Shown here in pieces: positions 27,503-36,842 of a stretch of DNA of 38,984 nucleotides. The stretch's first letter is position 1, and the number at the start of each line of letters is the position of its first letter. The position numbers were made by a program, and so were the translations under genes. The notes under the pieces were generated by a model. It did no database searches. It saw nothing but the letters and a program-made list of their open reading frames with translations, and was not told where the DNA came from. Source of the stretch: Bacteroidota bacterium (GTDB lineage Bacteria > Bacteroidota > Bacteroidia > Chitinophagales > Chitinophagaceae); contig JAFDXF010000030.1 in NCBI GenBank assembly GCA_018268055.1, positions 1-38,984 on the forward strand. The letters are read 5' to 3'.

Positions 27503-28255
27503 ATGTCCAATTCGCTACCACACGATCATATTATACCTTTTAAGGATTCTGAAAAATCCAAAAAAGAACAGGTTGAACAAATGTTTGACAAGATAGCGGT
27601 AAATTATGATACATTAAACCGCTTGCTTTCTGCCCGTACCGATATAGGCTGGCGAAAAAAAGCAATTAAAATAATCAAAAAAGATAAGCCGGAATATATT
27701 TTAGACGTAGCAACAGGCACTGCAGATATGGCTATTATGGCTTGTAAAATATTAAATCCCAAAAAAATTACAGGTATCGACATTTCAGCCGGAATGCTCG
27801 AAATTGGTTTGAAAAAGATTGAAAAAGAAGGCCTTACCAATAAAATTAACCTTTTACAAGGTGATTCTACTGCAATAAAATTTGATGATAATTCGTTTGA
27901 TGCGATTATGGTGGCGTTTGGTGTTAGAAATTTTGAAAATCTTGAAAAAGGGTTGTCTGAAATGTTGCGTGTACTAAAGCCCGGAGGAAATCTCATTGTT
28001 TTAGAATTTTCAAAACCAAAACAAAAAGTAGTTAAGTTTTTTTACAATACTTATATGCGAATGGTGGCTCCCAAAGTAGTCAGTTGGTTCAAACAAAATA
28101 AAGATGCTTATTTATATTTATCAGAATCAGCAAACGCTTTTCCGGAACGTCAATCATTCATAGAAATTTTACAAAAAACAGGGTACGTTGATACCCGATT
28201 TAAACCGTTAAGCTTAGGAATATGTTGCATTTACTCCGGAAAGAAACCTTCTTGA
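27503..28255 (+). CDS. ubiE: demethylmenaquinone methyltransferase UbiE/MenG
   Basis: A 250-aa SAM-dependent methyltransferase performing the last C-methylation of menaquinone. SAM motif I is ILDVATGTADMAI, followed by ITGIDISAGMLEIG and the family hallmark VAFGVRNFENLEKGLSEMLRVLKPGG. The start is the ATG at 27503; a TTG at 27494 is in frame but lies inside the -7 box. With mqnB and mqnD in this window it fits a menaquinone-based respiratory chain. porT overlaps its stop codon, so the two are translationally coupled. Confidence 0.95.
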   Translation: MSNSLPHDHIIPFKDSEKSKKEQVEQMFDKIAVNYDTLNRLLSARTDIGWRKKAIKIIKKDKPEYILDVATGTADMAIMACKILNPKKITGIDISAGMLEIGLKKIEKEGLTNKINLLQGDSTAIKFDDNSFDAIMVAFGVRNFENLEKGLSEMLRVLKPGGNLIVLEFSKPKQKVVKFFYNTYMRMVAPKVVSWFKQNKDAYLYLSESANAFPERQSFIEILQKTGYVDTRFKPLSLGICCIYSGKKPS

Positions 28256-28986
28256 AACATATAAAGATTTTAATCATCCTGACTTTCTTTACAGTTGGTT
28301 TTAACTCTGCTGTATCGGCTCAGTATATGAATTATAGTCGGGTAGAACTCAATCAACCTGATCATGATGCTAAGCCTTATTATTTCGGTATAACGATTGG
28401 CGTAAATCTTGCCCGCTTTCAAACAAGCATGCACTCACGCTTTTTGCAATACGATAGCGTTCTAATAGCCGAGCCTGTTAATTCAGGTGGCTTTACTTTA
28501 GGACTTTCTGCAACAGGGCGTATATCCGACAGATTTCAGTTGCGCTTTAACCCCCAACTAATGTTTATTGAAAGAGGCATTTTTTATAAATTGAAGTATC
28601 CTGATATTATGACCGGTGATTCAGCAGTGACTAAAAAAGTGGAGTCGGTTATCATAAGTTTTCCATTTCAAGTCAAATTTCAAAGCGATCGTATTGGGAA
28701 TTTCAGGGTATATGCCTTGGGCGGGGTAAAGTTCGACATAGATATGGCTTCAAATGCTCGTGCCAGAAAAGCAGAAGAATTAGTAAAAATTACAAAATAT
28801 GATTTCGGGCCTGAGTTTGGTATTGGATTTAATTTCTTTTTCGACAGTTTTATTTTCTCTCCTGAAATAAAAATCAGTAACGGTATTCGCAATATTCATT
28901 CACGAGATCCAAATCTGAAATATTCAAATGTGTTTGATAAGATCAATTCACGCATGATAATTTTCACAATACATCTAGAAGGATAA
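28252..28986 (+). CDS. porT: T9SS protein PorT/SprT
   Basis: A 244-aa outer-membrane beta-barrel protein needed for assembly of the T9SS translocon. A signal peptide (MKHIKILIILTFFTVGFNSAVSAQ) leads to an OmpA-like eight-strand barrel with alternating hydrophobic strands and the family-typical KPYYFGITIGVNLARF near the start. Position after ubiE/menG is the usual one for porT in Bacteroidota. The start is probably a TTG overlapping the ubiE stop as TTGA; an in-frame ATG at 28222 would add ten charged residues and spoil the signal peptide. Confidence 0.88.
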   Translation: MKHIKILIILTFFTVGFNSAVSAQYMNYSRVELNQPDHDAKPYYFGITIGVNLARFQTSMHSRFLQYDSVLIAEPVNSGGFTLGLSATGRISDRFQLRFNPQLMFIERGIFYKLKYPDIMTGDSAVTKKVESVIISFPFQVKFQSDRIGNFRVYALGGVKFDIDMASNARARKAEELVKITKYDFGPEFGIGFNFFFDSFIFSPEIKISNGIRNIHSRDPNLKYSNVFDKINSRMIIFTIHLEG

Positions 28987-29016
28987 TAAATAGAAGTTCT
29001 TCAGTAAACAGAAAAA

Positions 29017-29640
29017 TCATTCAATCGGAAATTGAGGATCGTTTTTTATACGCTTTATTTCATCAATATACTTCATGGTTTGTGCATTCATTATCAAGCA
29101 GAGTTGATAACAATCTACCATTCCAATAGGAGTTGATACAAAATGATTGCGCATATCCTCGGTAGTGGATTTCATATATTTGATATGCCTTGTATGTACT
29201 GTATTAAAAATCAAAAAGGCATCAGATAATTTTTTAGTAGTCACTTTATCAACACCTTCCGTTGCTAAATCCATACATTGGTAATTTCCACTTGCAAATA
29301 AGTCCACTATTTCAGCATCTTTAATTTTTATTTCGTTTCTTTTTTCCGGACTTGCTGGAGCTTTCATCCCGTCTGTCAATAACTTCCAAATATTTTTTTC
29401 GCAGTTAATTATTTTATTGAAATATGCCAATATTGATTCTTGATTAACTGCATTTTTAAAATTAAGTTGCTCCTCTGAAAGTCCTTTCACACTTGCCAGC
29501 ACTTCCGATTTCGTTTCTTTTAAAACACTCATGGCATTTCTCCTTTCGGATCGAGAGATAGAAGAGTTATGTATTGCACCGGCAAGTCCTGTAATCAATA
29601 AAAGGGCAAGGAATGCCAAGCCCATTTTTCTTTTCAACAT
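29017..29640 (-). CDS. exported DinB-like protein lacking the usual His triad
   Basis: A 207-aa protein with an N-terminal signal or anchor (MLKRKMGLAFLALLLITGLAGA) followed by a helical domain whose layout and ending (YIDEIKRIKNDPQFP) match DinB-superfamily proteins of Bacteroidota. The metal-binding histidines expected near residue 78 (YFNKIINCEKNIW) and near residue 185 (LIMNAQTMKYI) are replaced; only His149 and His152 remain, in TVHTRHIKY. It may therefore not bind metal the usual way. No operon partner; it is convergent with porT. Confidence 0.75.
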   Translation of the reverse strand: MLKRKMGLAFLALLLITGLAGAIHNSSISRSERRNAMSVLKETKSEVLASVKGLSEEQLNFKNAVNQESILAYFNKIINCEKNIWKLLTDGMKAPASPEKRNEIKIKDAEIVDLFASGNYQCMDLATEGVDKVTTKKLSDAFLIFNTVHTRHIKYMKSTTEDMRNHFVSTPIGMVDCYQLCLIMNAQTMKYIDEIKRIKNDPQFPIE

Positions 29641-29792
29641 AACAATCGTTTAAAATTAAAAACCCTTCAAGCCGAGTAATCTATAGGACAGAAAAGTTTT
29701 GAAAAGATACGACAACAATCTAATTAACAAAAGAAATTTTTTCAACTTTAACTCTTTGGGTTCATTAGCAGTATAATACCTTTTATTGATTG

Positions 29793-29800
29793 TATCTTTA
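29793..29800 (+). promoter_or_regulatory. -7 box abutting the Nif3-family start
   Basis: TATCTTTA resembles TAnnTTTG and ends 4 bases (TCGT) before the ATG at 29805. A transcript from it would have almost no leader. Confidence 0.4.
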
Positions 29801-29804
29801 TCGT

Positions 29805-30899
29805 ATGAAAATTAATGACATTGTTCAATTCTTGGAATCAACTGCTCCCCTGTCTTTACAAGAAAGTTATGACAATGCCGGCTTGTTGACCGGAAGTTTA
29901 AGTTGGGATTGCACCGGAATTATATGCACATTGGATGCAACCGAGGATGTTGTTTTAGAAGCCATTAAAAAAAAATGCAATCTTATAGTAGCACATCATC
30001 CCATAATTTTCAGTGGGTTGAAAAAGCTAAACGGTAAAAATTATGTAGAAAAAACAATCATCGCTGCCATTAAAAACGACATTGCTATTTATGCCATTCA
30101 TACCAATATCGACAATGTAATAAACGGAGTGAATGGGAAAATGGCGGCATTACTTGGCTTAGAAAATCTAAAAGTGATATCGCCAAAAGAAAATATACTA
30201 AAAAAAATATACACCTATATACCGACTGATAAGGCAGAACAGGTACGCAATGCAATTTTTGCTGCGGGTGGTGGGCAAATTGGCAATTACAACGAATGTA
30301 GTTTTAATACATTGGGCACCGGAACATTTAAAGCAGGAGAATTTTGCAATCCATATATTGGTGAAACAGGAAAATTGCATCACGAAAATGAAATAAAAAC
30401 TGAAATTATTTTCCCCGCATATTTAGAAAATAAAATTATAGCCGCACTCAAGGAATCACACCCTTATGAGGAAGTAGCTTATGACATCGTAAGCCTCACC
30501 AATAAATATGATAACATCGGTTCAGGAATAATAGGAACTTTATCAAAAGAAATGGATGAACTTAGTTTTTTAAATCAGCTAAAAAGTGTTTTTAACCTTT
30601 CTATTATTCGCCATACAAAACTGCTAAATCGCCCAATTAATAAAATTGCGCTATGTGGTGGCGCTGGCAGTTTTTTGATTTCAAAATTATTAAATACTGA
30701 TATTCAGGCATTTATAACATCCGACTTGAAATATCATGAGTTTTTTGATGCCAACGATAAATTTATCCTTGCAGATATTGGCCATTATGAAAGCGAACAA
30801 TTTACGATTGATCTTTTACACGATGTTTTAGGTCAAAAATTCCCTAATTTTGCAGTCCTTAAAACTGAAGTGCAGACTAATCCGGTGAACTATTATTGA
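29805..30899 (+). CDS. Nif3-like dinuclear metal-centre protein
   Basis: A 364-aa protein of the Nif3/YbgI/YqfO family, annotated in some bacteria as GTP cyclohydrolase 1 type 2 homologue. VAHHPIIFSGLKK near residue 62 carries the two metal-binding His residues, and DIGHYESEQF near the C-terminus carries the remaining His and Glu ligands. The middle part (about 125-230) is the inserted PII-like domain present in the longer members. The start at 29805 is preferred over the ATG at 29790, as it begins the family's MKINDIVQFLE. A zinc-ribbon gene follows after 51 bases, a conserved neighbour of Nif3 genes. Confidence 0.92.
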   Translation: MKINDIVQFLESTAPLSLQESYDNAGLLTGSLSWDCTGIICTLDATEDVVLEAIKKKCNLIVAHHPIIFSGLKKLNGKNYVEKTIIAAIKNDIAIYAIHTNIDNVINGVNGKMAALLGLENLKVISPKENILKKIYTYIPTDKAEQVRNAIFAAGGGQIGNYNECSFNTLGTGTFKAGEFCNPYIGETGKLHHENEIKTEIIFPAYLENKIIAALKESHPYEEVAYDIVSLTNKYDNIGSGIIGTLSKEMDELSFLNQLKSVFNLSIIRHTKLLNRPINKIALCGGAGSFLISKLLNTDIQAFITSDLKYHEFFDANDKFILADIGHYESEQFTIDLLHDVLGQKFPNFAVLKTEVQTNPVNYY

Positions 30900-30950
30900 T
30901 ATCCGGAAAATAATGGACTTCGGTACAACAAACCTCAAATAAAAGACTCA

Positions 30951-31706
30951 ATGGCACAAGTAAAAGAATTTTCAGTTCAGGAAAAACTAACATCGCTCGT
31001 AACCCTGCAAAAAATTGAAAGCAAATTAGATGAAATTCAGATTCTTAAAGGTGAGCTGCCTATGGAAGTAGCAGACCTTGAAGATGAAATTCAGGGCTTG
31101 CACGCACGCCAAACAAGAATTGAAGAAGAAATTAACGGCATCAACGAGTTCATTGAGCAACGAAAGATCGCAATCAAAGAAGCTGAAGCCCTTATAAAAA
31201 AATATGAGAAGCAAAGCAGTGACGTAAAAAATAACAGAGAATTTGAGGCAATCAATAAAGAAATTGAGATGCAGCAATTGGAAATGAAGTTGGCTGAAAA
31301 ACACATTAAAGATGCCAATGAAGAAATTGCTGAAAAGGTAGTACTGCTCGATAAAGCTAAAAAAAATATAGCCGCTAAAGAAGGTGTACTGGCAACAAAG
31401 AAAAGTGAGCTGGAAAAAATAATTGTTACAAACGAAAAAGAAGAGAAGCATTACAATCATCTTGCCGAAGATGCTCGTAAACATGTAGAACCTCGTTTAT
31501 TAGCCAGCTATCAAAAAATTCGTTCTAATTATCGCAATGGACTTGCCGTAGTGCAAGTAGAAAGAGATGCTTGTGGCGGTTGTTTTAATGCTATACCACC
31601 TCAAAAGCAAAGTGAAATCAAGCAGCATAAAAAAATTATGATATGCGAAAACTGTGGCCGTATTCTTGTAGATGAAGAGCTACACAACGGCATTGAAGTA
31701 AAATAA
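30951..31706 (+). CDS. coiled-coil protein with C-terminal zinc ribbon
   Basis: A 251-aa cytoplasmic protein of the DUF164/CT398 type. Residues about 15-180 form a long charged antiparallel coiled coil; residues about 203-240 form a C4 zinc ribbon with the paired cysteines DACGGCFNAIPPQ and ICENCGRILVD. The function is not known, though the family is linked to secretion or flagellar factors in some bacteria. It follows the Nif3-family gene and ends just before a strong terminator. Confidence 0.92.
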   Translation: MAQVKEFSVQEKLTSLVTLQKIESKLDEIQILKGELPMEVADLEDEIQGLHARQTRIEEEINGINEFIEQRKIAIKEAEALIKKYEKQSSDVKNNREFEAINKEIEMQQLEMKLAEKHIKDANEEIAEKVVLLDKAKKNIAAKEGVLATKKSELEKIIVTNEKEEKHYNHLAEDARKHVEPRLLASYQKIRSNYRNGLAVVQVERDACGGCFNAIPPQKQSEIKQHKKIMICENCGRILVDEELHNGIEVK

Positions 31707-31736
31707 ATAATCTTAAAATACTATTTTTAAAAATAG

Positions 31737-31770
31737 AGGCTATCTCCAAAATAAAGAGATAGCCTTTTTT
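31737..31770 (+). terminator. terminator after the zinc-ribbon gene
   Basis: AGGCTATCTC (31737-31746) and GAGATAGCCT (31756-31765) form a perfect 10-bp stem with a 9-base loop and a tail of six T. Confidence 0.92.
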
Positions 31771-31824
31771 GTTTTATTTAATTAGTAAATTTTAACTTGC
31801 CACATAAATAGAACACACTCACTT

Positions 31825-33501
31825 TTGTTGACGAATTTATCCATACAGAATTATGCAATAATTGAGCAACTTGAAATAAATTTTTCAAAAAGTCTCAATG
31901 TTATCACCGGAGAAACAGGCGCCGGTAAATCCATTATCATGGGTGCACTAGGTTTGATACTTGGCCAAAGAGCTGACTCATCTGCTTTAGTCAATAAAGA
32001 AAAGAAATGCATCATTGAAGCGTATTTTGTCCTAAATAATAAAAAAGAAATTCACTCATTCTTAAATGCGAATGATTTAGACAGCACAGATGAGCTGGTC
32101 ATTCGAAGAGAAATAACATCAAGTGGGAAATCAAGAGCATTTATAAACGATACACCGGTTACACTGGCACAGTTGAATATATTAAGCCACTTGTTGGTTG
32201 ATATGCATCAACAGTTCGATACATTGGAACTTACTCAAAATGATTTTCAACGTCAAGTGCTGGATGCATTGGCCGGCAATGGCTCATTACTCGATGAATA
32301 TGAATCTATATTTCACCAGTGGCAAAATATAAAAAAGAGAAAAGAAGAATTACAAAATCAAAAATTGCAATTCGAGAAAGAAGCAGATTATCATCGGTTT
32401 CAATTTACAGAACTGCAAGAAGCTGCTTTCAAACCAAATGAACTGGAAGAAGCTGAAACTTCTTTAACTTTATTAAGTAATGCAGAAGGAATAAAAAATG
32501 TATTGACCAATGTTCAATACCAATTGCAAGAAAGTGAAACACCATTAGTACAACAATTGAAATCCATTATTCATCAATTAAACAATTTTGCAACAGTTCA
32601 CACTGCACTTCCGGAGATAATACAAAGACTGCAAAGCACACAAGTAGAATTAAAAGATATAGCCGATGAAATAGCACATATTAGTGATGGTGTGCAACAT
32701 GACCCACAGAAAATTGAGATGCTCAACGAACGTTTATCACTCGGTTACAAGTTACAAAAGAAGCATGGTGTAAACAGCACGTATGAATTGCTGGAAATAC
32801 AACAATCATTGGAAGAAAAACTTCAAGCAGTACTTAATATTGACGACGCCATTGCACTTAATGAAAAAGAATGTATTCAATTAGAAGATGATACAAAAAA
32901 AATTGCAGCTAAATTAAGTGCCAATAGAAAAAAACAAATAAAACCATTTGAAGAAAAAGTAAATAAATTATTGGCACAAGTTGGTATGCCTAATGCAAAA
33001 CTGAAGATAAGTTTGCAACCAACAGCCTTGAATCCATCCGGAGCAGATGATATTGATTTTCTATTCAATGCCAACATACCTGCAGGTAAAACAGATAACC
33101 TACAACTATATCTACCTATACGTAAGGTAGCCAGCGGTGGCGAGCTAAGCCGATTAATGCTTTGTATCAAATCATTAGTAGCAGAATCCATTGATTTGGC
33201 TACGCTCATTTTTGACGAAATAGATACAGGTATTTCTGGTGAGGCGGCAAAACAAGTGGGCGTTATACTAAAAGGCCTTGCGGAAAAAAGACAAATAATC
33301 TGCATCACCCATCAAGCACAGATTGCAGGAAAGGCTTCCGCACACTGGTTTGTATTTAAAGAAATTAAAAACGATAAAATCGCGACGGGTATCCGACTTC
33401 TTTCTACCGAAGAAAGAATTACCACTATTGCTCAAATGCTCAGCGGAGAAAAACCAACTGCCGCTGCTTTAGAAAACGCACGAGAAATGGTGAGGAATTA
33501 A
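31825..33501 (+). CDS. recN: DNA repair ATPase RecN
   Basis: A 558-aa SMC-like ATPase acting in recombinational double-strand break repair. Walker A GETGAGKS at residues 29-36, a long coiled-coil middle, then the signature KVASGGELSRLMLCIKS and Walker B TLIFDEIDTGISGEAAKQVG near residues 434-476. The start must be a TTG (31825, or the next codon TTG at 31828): the first in-frame ATG lies after Walker A, which would delete the nucleotide site. A terminator ends the preceding gene, so recN has its own promoter, but no clear -7 box with a proper distance was found. Confidence 0.95.
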   Translation: MLTNLSIQNYAIIEQLEINFSKSLNVITGETGAGKSIIMGALGLILGQRADSSALVNKEKKCIIEAYFVLNNKKEIHSFLNANDLDSTDELVIRREITSSGKSRAFINDTPVTLAQLNILSHLLVDMHQQFDTLELTQNDFQRQVLDALAGNGSLLDEYESIFHQWQNIKKRKEELQNQKLQFEKEADYHRFQFTELQEAAFKPNELEEAETSLTLLSNAEGIKNVLTNVQYQLQESETPLVQQLKSIIHQLNNFATVHTALPEIIQRLQSTQVELKDIADEIAHISDGVQHDPQKIEMLNERLSLGYKLQKKHGVNSTYELLEIQQSLEEKLQAVLNIDDAIALNEKECIQLEDDTKKIAAKLSANRKKQIKPFEEKVNKLLAQVGMPNAKLKISLQPTALNPSGADDIDFLFNANIPAGKTDNLQLYLPIRKVASGGELSRLMLCIKSLVAESIDLATLIFDEIDTGISGEAAKQVGVILKGLAEKRQIICITHQAQIAGKASAHWFVFKEIKNDKIATGIRLLSTEERITTIAQMLSGEKPTAAALENAREMVRN

Positions 33502-33645
33502 AGTACATGATTTGTTTCATTCGTTATAGCAAAGCAGTGCACTCTTATTTCATCGTCCTTAATCATTCTTTAGAGTCAACAGGTGATTCATGACTTACTT
33601 CAGCTAAACAATTTTGTTGTCCTTAATTATTGGGTAAACATAAAA

Positions 33646-33677
33646 AAAACAGACACCCCATAAAGTGTATCTGTTTT
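33646..33677. terminator. bidirectional terminator between recN and pckA
   Basis: AAAACAGA (33646-33653) pairs with TCTGTTTT (33670-33677), extended by CAC/GTG across a two-base bulge. The plus-strand side is followed by ATTTTTT and the minus-strand side by TTTT, so it can end both the recN and the pckA transcripts. Confidence 0.65.
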
Positions 33678-33704
33678 ATTTTTTATCAGCAATAAATCAA
33701 TTTG

Positions 33705-35312
33705 TTATTGATGCTTTGGTGCAGCTGCTAATATTTCTGCTGAAACACCTGCAGCATATTTCTCAAAATTCTTAACAAATAAACTTGCAAGGAATTTTGC
33801 TTTTTCATCAAAAGCATTCTTATCAGACCAAGTGTTTTTTGGAGTAAGAACTTCAGCCGGAACATTCGGACACTCCGCAGGTATCGCCATGCCGAATATA
33901 GGATCATTGTTGTATGCAACACTATCTAACTTTCCTTCCAATGCTGCTGTAATCATTGCACGAGTGTATTTCAGTTTCATACGATTGCCCGTACCATAAG
34001 GGCCACCGGTCCATCCGGTGTTTATCATCCACACGTTTACTTTATTTTCACGCATTTTATCGCCAAGCATTTGTGCATATTTGCCCGGATGCAAAGGAAG
34101 AAAAGGTGCACCAAAACAAGCACTAAATGTTGGTTTTGGTTCTGTAACACCTAATTCTGTTCCGGCAACTTTGGCAGTATATCCTGAAATGAATTGATAC
34201 ATTGCTTGACCCGGCGTTAATTTTGAGATAGGCGGCAATACACCATAAGCATCGCAAGTAAGAAAGAAAATGTTTTTAGGCAGCCCACCCACTGATGGCT
34301 CCAATGCATTGCTGATAAAATTTAATGGATAAGATACCCTTGTATTTTCAGTAACACTTCCGTCATCAAAATTTATTTTATTAGTACCGGGGAAGAATGT
34401 AGTATTTTCTACTAATGCACCAGGACGAATAGCTCGGTAAATCTCCGGTTCTTTATCTTCTGTGAGATTTATTGTTTTGGCATAACATCCGCCTTCAAAA
34501 TTGAAAATTGTATCATCACTCCATCCATGCTCATCATCACCAATTAGTTTACGATTGGGATCGGCACTTAATGTTGTTTTTCCTGTACCACTAAGGCCAA
34601 AGAAGATCGCAGTGTCACCCTCTTTGCCCACATTGGCGCTACAGTGCATACTCAATACATTTCTTTGATGCGGCAACACATAATTGAGTATTGTAAAAAT
34701 TCCTTTTTTGGTTTCTCCGGTATATCCTGATCCGGCTATTAGAATCATTTTATGTTTGAAAGAAACCAATGAAACATTGGATTGACGAATACCACACTCT
34801 TTAGCATCCAATTGCAAACCGGGAGCACTTAAAATGTGCCATTCAGGATCGAAGTTTTCTAATTCATCTTCTGTTGGTCTTAAAAACATATTGTATGCAA
34901 ACAAGTTTGTCCATGGCTTTTCACTCACACTTCGAATGTTGATTCTATATCGAGGATCGGCACATGCATAACTGTCACGCACCCACATCTCAGGCAAACC
35001 ATTTAGATAGTCTAATACTTTGTTATAAATGATGTCAAAGTACTTTGTTTCAATCGGTATATTGAAATCATTCCAATAAACAGAGTCTGCAGTAGTTTCA
35101 TCTTTTACAGTAAACTTATCTTTTGGCGAACGTCCGGTAAATTTTCCGGTTTGAATAACCAATGCACCTGAATCGTTCAAAACACCCTCTCCCATACGAA
35201 GTGTGTCTTGCACTAATTGTTCGGGAGTAAATTGATAATGAATGTTTTCAGTGTTTTTCAGTCCTGTTTTCAGGAGATTTTGTGTGGGGAATTTAAAAGC
35301 TGGTGTTGACAT
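33705..35312 (-). CDS. pckA: ATP-dependent phosphoenolpyruvate carboxykinase
   Basis: A 535-aa enzyme interconverting oxaloacetate + ATP and PEP + CO2 + ADP, the entry to gluconeogenesis. GRSPKDKF (60-67) forms the oxaloacetate site, FGLSGTGKTTLSADP (238-252) the P-loop with the kinase-specific second half, and IGDDEHGW the metal site. The frame is open to 35324; the ATG at 35312 (MSTPAFKFPT) gives the normal length and lies 25 bases after an exact -7 box. It is divergent from the aminopeptidase P gene and ends at a shared terminator. Confidence 0.97.
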   Translation of the reverse strand: MSTPAFKFPTQNLLKTGLKNTENIHYQFTPEQLVQDTLRMGEGVLNDSGALVIQTGKFTGRSPKDKFTVKDETTADSVYWNDFNIPIETKYFDIIYNKVLDYLNGLPEMWVRDSYACADPRYRINIRSVSEKPWTNLFAYNMFLRPTEDELENFDPEWHILSAPGLQLDAKECGIRQSNVSLVSFKHKMILIAGSGYTGETKKGIFTILNYVLPHQRNVLSMHCSANVGKEGDTAIFFGLSGTGKTTLSADPNRKLIGDDEHGWSDDTIFNFEGGCYAKTINLTEDKEPEIYRAIRPGALVENTTFFPGTNKINFDDGSVTENTRVSYPLNFISNALEPSVGGLPKNIFFLTCDAYGVLPPISKLTPGQAMYQFISGYTAKVAGTELGVTEPKPTFSACFGAPFLPLHPGKYAQMLGDKMRENKVNVWMINTGWTGGPYGTGNRMKLKYTRAMITAALEGKLDSVAYNNDPIFGMAIPAECPNVPAEVLTPKNTWSDKNAFDEKAKFLASLFVKNFEKYAAGVSAEILAAAPKHQ

Positions 35313-35337
35313 AAAAGCAAGCAAATTTGTTGTGCTG

Positions 35338-35345
35338 CAAAGGTA
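35338..35345 (-). promoter_or_regulatory. -7 box of pckA promoter
   Basis: TACCTTTG on the minus strand is an exact TAnnTTTG, identical to the atpD box and likewise flanked TT...C. It precedes the pckA ATG by 25 bases. The -33 region (TTTTCAA) is only weakly like TTG. Confidence 0.5.
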
Positions 35346-35499
35346 AGGCGCAAATAAATTGAAAACTGAACAAGTGTTTAAAGTACACAGTATAATTTTT
35401 TATCCCTTTATTTAATATACTTCAAAAAAATATAGAAAAAATTCTACATCCCATTTCATCATTTTTTTCTATGTTAGGCCGTTAAAAGAATTTGATTAT

Positions 35500-35507
35500 T
35501 ATCTTTA
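35500..35507 (+). promoter_or_regulatory. -7 box of the aminopeptidase P gene
   Basis: TATCTTTA in the pckA-pepP divergent gap, 31 bases before the ATG at 35539. It differs from TAnnTTTG only at the last base. Confidence 0.4.
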
Positions 35508-35538
35508 CCCCATTCACAAAAACACATAAACCTTTTTT

Positions 35539-36828
35539 ATGAAATATTTACCTCTCAACTCTAAGATTTTTATTAAAAATCGTGAACGTTTTATTGCTCA
35601 AATGCAGCAAAACTCCATAGCTATTTTTGTAAGTAATGATGAAGTGCCTGAAAATGGCGATGCCACACATAAGTTTAAACAAAACAGTGATTTGTATTGG
35701 CTGAGCGGTGTGGAACAGGAAGATAGTATGGTTATTCTTTTTCCCGACAATCCGGATCCTAAATACAGAGAAGTATTAGTGCTGGTAAGACCGAACGAAA
35801 TGAAAGAAAAGTGGGATGGAAAAAGATTGCGAGTACAAGAAGCGCAGGCTATCAGCGGGATGAAAACGATTGTATGGTTAGATAGTATTGATGCTTTGTT
35901 GCAAACGTGGATACATCTTGCCGATAATATTTATCTTGACAGTAATGAAAATGATCGAAAAGGTAGTTTAGTACGCTCCAGGGATTATCGTTTTATTGAT
36001 GAAATGAAGAACCGTTATCCTTTGCATCATTACTTGAGAGCAGCAAAGATTATGAAAGAACTGCGTGCTATTAAAACCGCTGAAGAAGTAGAAGTAATTC
36101 AAAAAGCGATTGACATAACAGAGCAAACATTTCGCCGTTTATTAAAATTCATAAAGCCCGGTGTAACGGAATATAAAATAGAAGCAGAAATTTTTCATTC
36201 CTTCTTGTCTCAAAGAGCTACACGCCCTGCTTATGGCAGCATTATAGCAAGTGGTGATAATGCTCGCATACTACATTATGTAAATAACAATCAGGTTTGT
36301 CGTGATGGTGAATTGATACTCATGGATTTTGGTGCGGAGTATGGTAACTATTGTGCCGACCTAACACGTACTGTGCCGGTAAACGGAAAATTTACAAAAC
36401 GTCAAAAGGAAGTTTATAACGCTTGCTTAGCAATACACGACTATGCCAAAAGTTTGCTGAAGCCCGGAATCACCATTGTAGATTATACCGAAAAAGTAGG
36501 TGATGAAGCAACCCGACAGTTTTTAAAACTCGGGTTAATTACTAAAGCAGATGTAAAAAATGAAGATTCGGAAAATCGTGCCTACCGCAAATATTTATAC
36601 CACGGTATTTCACATCATTTAGGAATAGATGTACATGATTTGGGTACTCGCACTGCACCGATTAAAGCAGGCATGGTATTTACAGTAGAGCCGGGTATTT
36701 ATATTGAAGAAGAAAAAATGGGTATTCGTATAGAAAACAATATCTGGATTACCAAAACAGGAAACAAAGATTTGTTTAAAAATATTCCTATCACCGTAGA
36801 GGAGATTGAGGCTTTGATGAAGAAATAG
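35539..36828 (+). CDS. pepP: Xaa-Pro aminopeptidase (aminopeptidase P family, M24)
   Basis: A 429-aa cytoplasmic metallopeptidase releasing N-terminal residues next to proline. The N-terminal aminopeptidase-P domain (about 1-160) is followed by the pita-bread catalytic domain. Dinuclear metal ligands are visible in LMDFGAEYGNYCADLTRTVP (two Asp), GISHHLGIDVHDLG (His), VEPGIY (Glu) and GIRIENN (Glu). The length matches the family. pssA begins 14 bases after its stop, with a possible internal promoter in the gap. Confidence 0.93.
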   Translation: MKYLPLNSKIFIKNRERFIAQMQQNSIAIFVSNDEVPENGDATHKFKQNSDLYWLSGVEQEDSMVILFPDNPDPKYREVLVLVRPNEMKEKWDGKRLRVQEAQAISGMKTIVWLDSIDALLQTWIHLADNIYLDSNENDRKGSLVRSRDYRFIDEMKNRYPLHHYLRAAKIMKELRAIKTAEEVEVIQKAIDITEQTFRRLLKFIKPGVTEYKIEAEIFHSFLSQRATRPAYGSIIASGDNARILHYVNNNQVCRDGELILMDFGAEYGNYCADLTRTVPVNGKFTKRQKEVYNACLAIHDYAKSLLKPGITIVDYTEKVGDEATRQFLKLGLITKADVKNEDSENRAYRKYLYHGISHHLGIDVHDLGTRTAPIKAGMVFTVEPGIYIEEEKMGIRIENNIWITKTGNKDLFKNIPITVEEIEALMKK

Positions 36829-36830
36829 AT

Positions 36831-36838
36831 TTACTTTG
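36831..36838 (+). promoter_or_regulatory. -7-like box abutting the pssA start
   Basis: TTACTTTG differs from TAnnTTTG at one base and ends 4 bases (CCGT) before the pssA ATG at 36843, filling the gap after pepP. Confidence 0.3.
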
Positions 36839-36842
36839 CCGT

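Noticed and set aside
31026..31484. 152-aa minus-strand open frame, very Phe-rich
   Set aside because: It is the complement of the Lys/Glu-rich coiled coil of the zinc-ribbon protein, which yields Phe-rich shadows.
32877..33308. 143-aa minus-strand open frame inside recN
   Set aside because: Covers the RecN signature and Walker B on the plus strand; no motif of its own.
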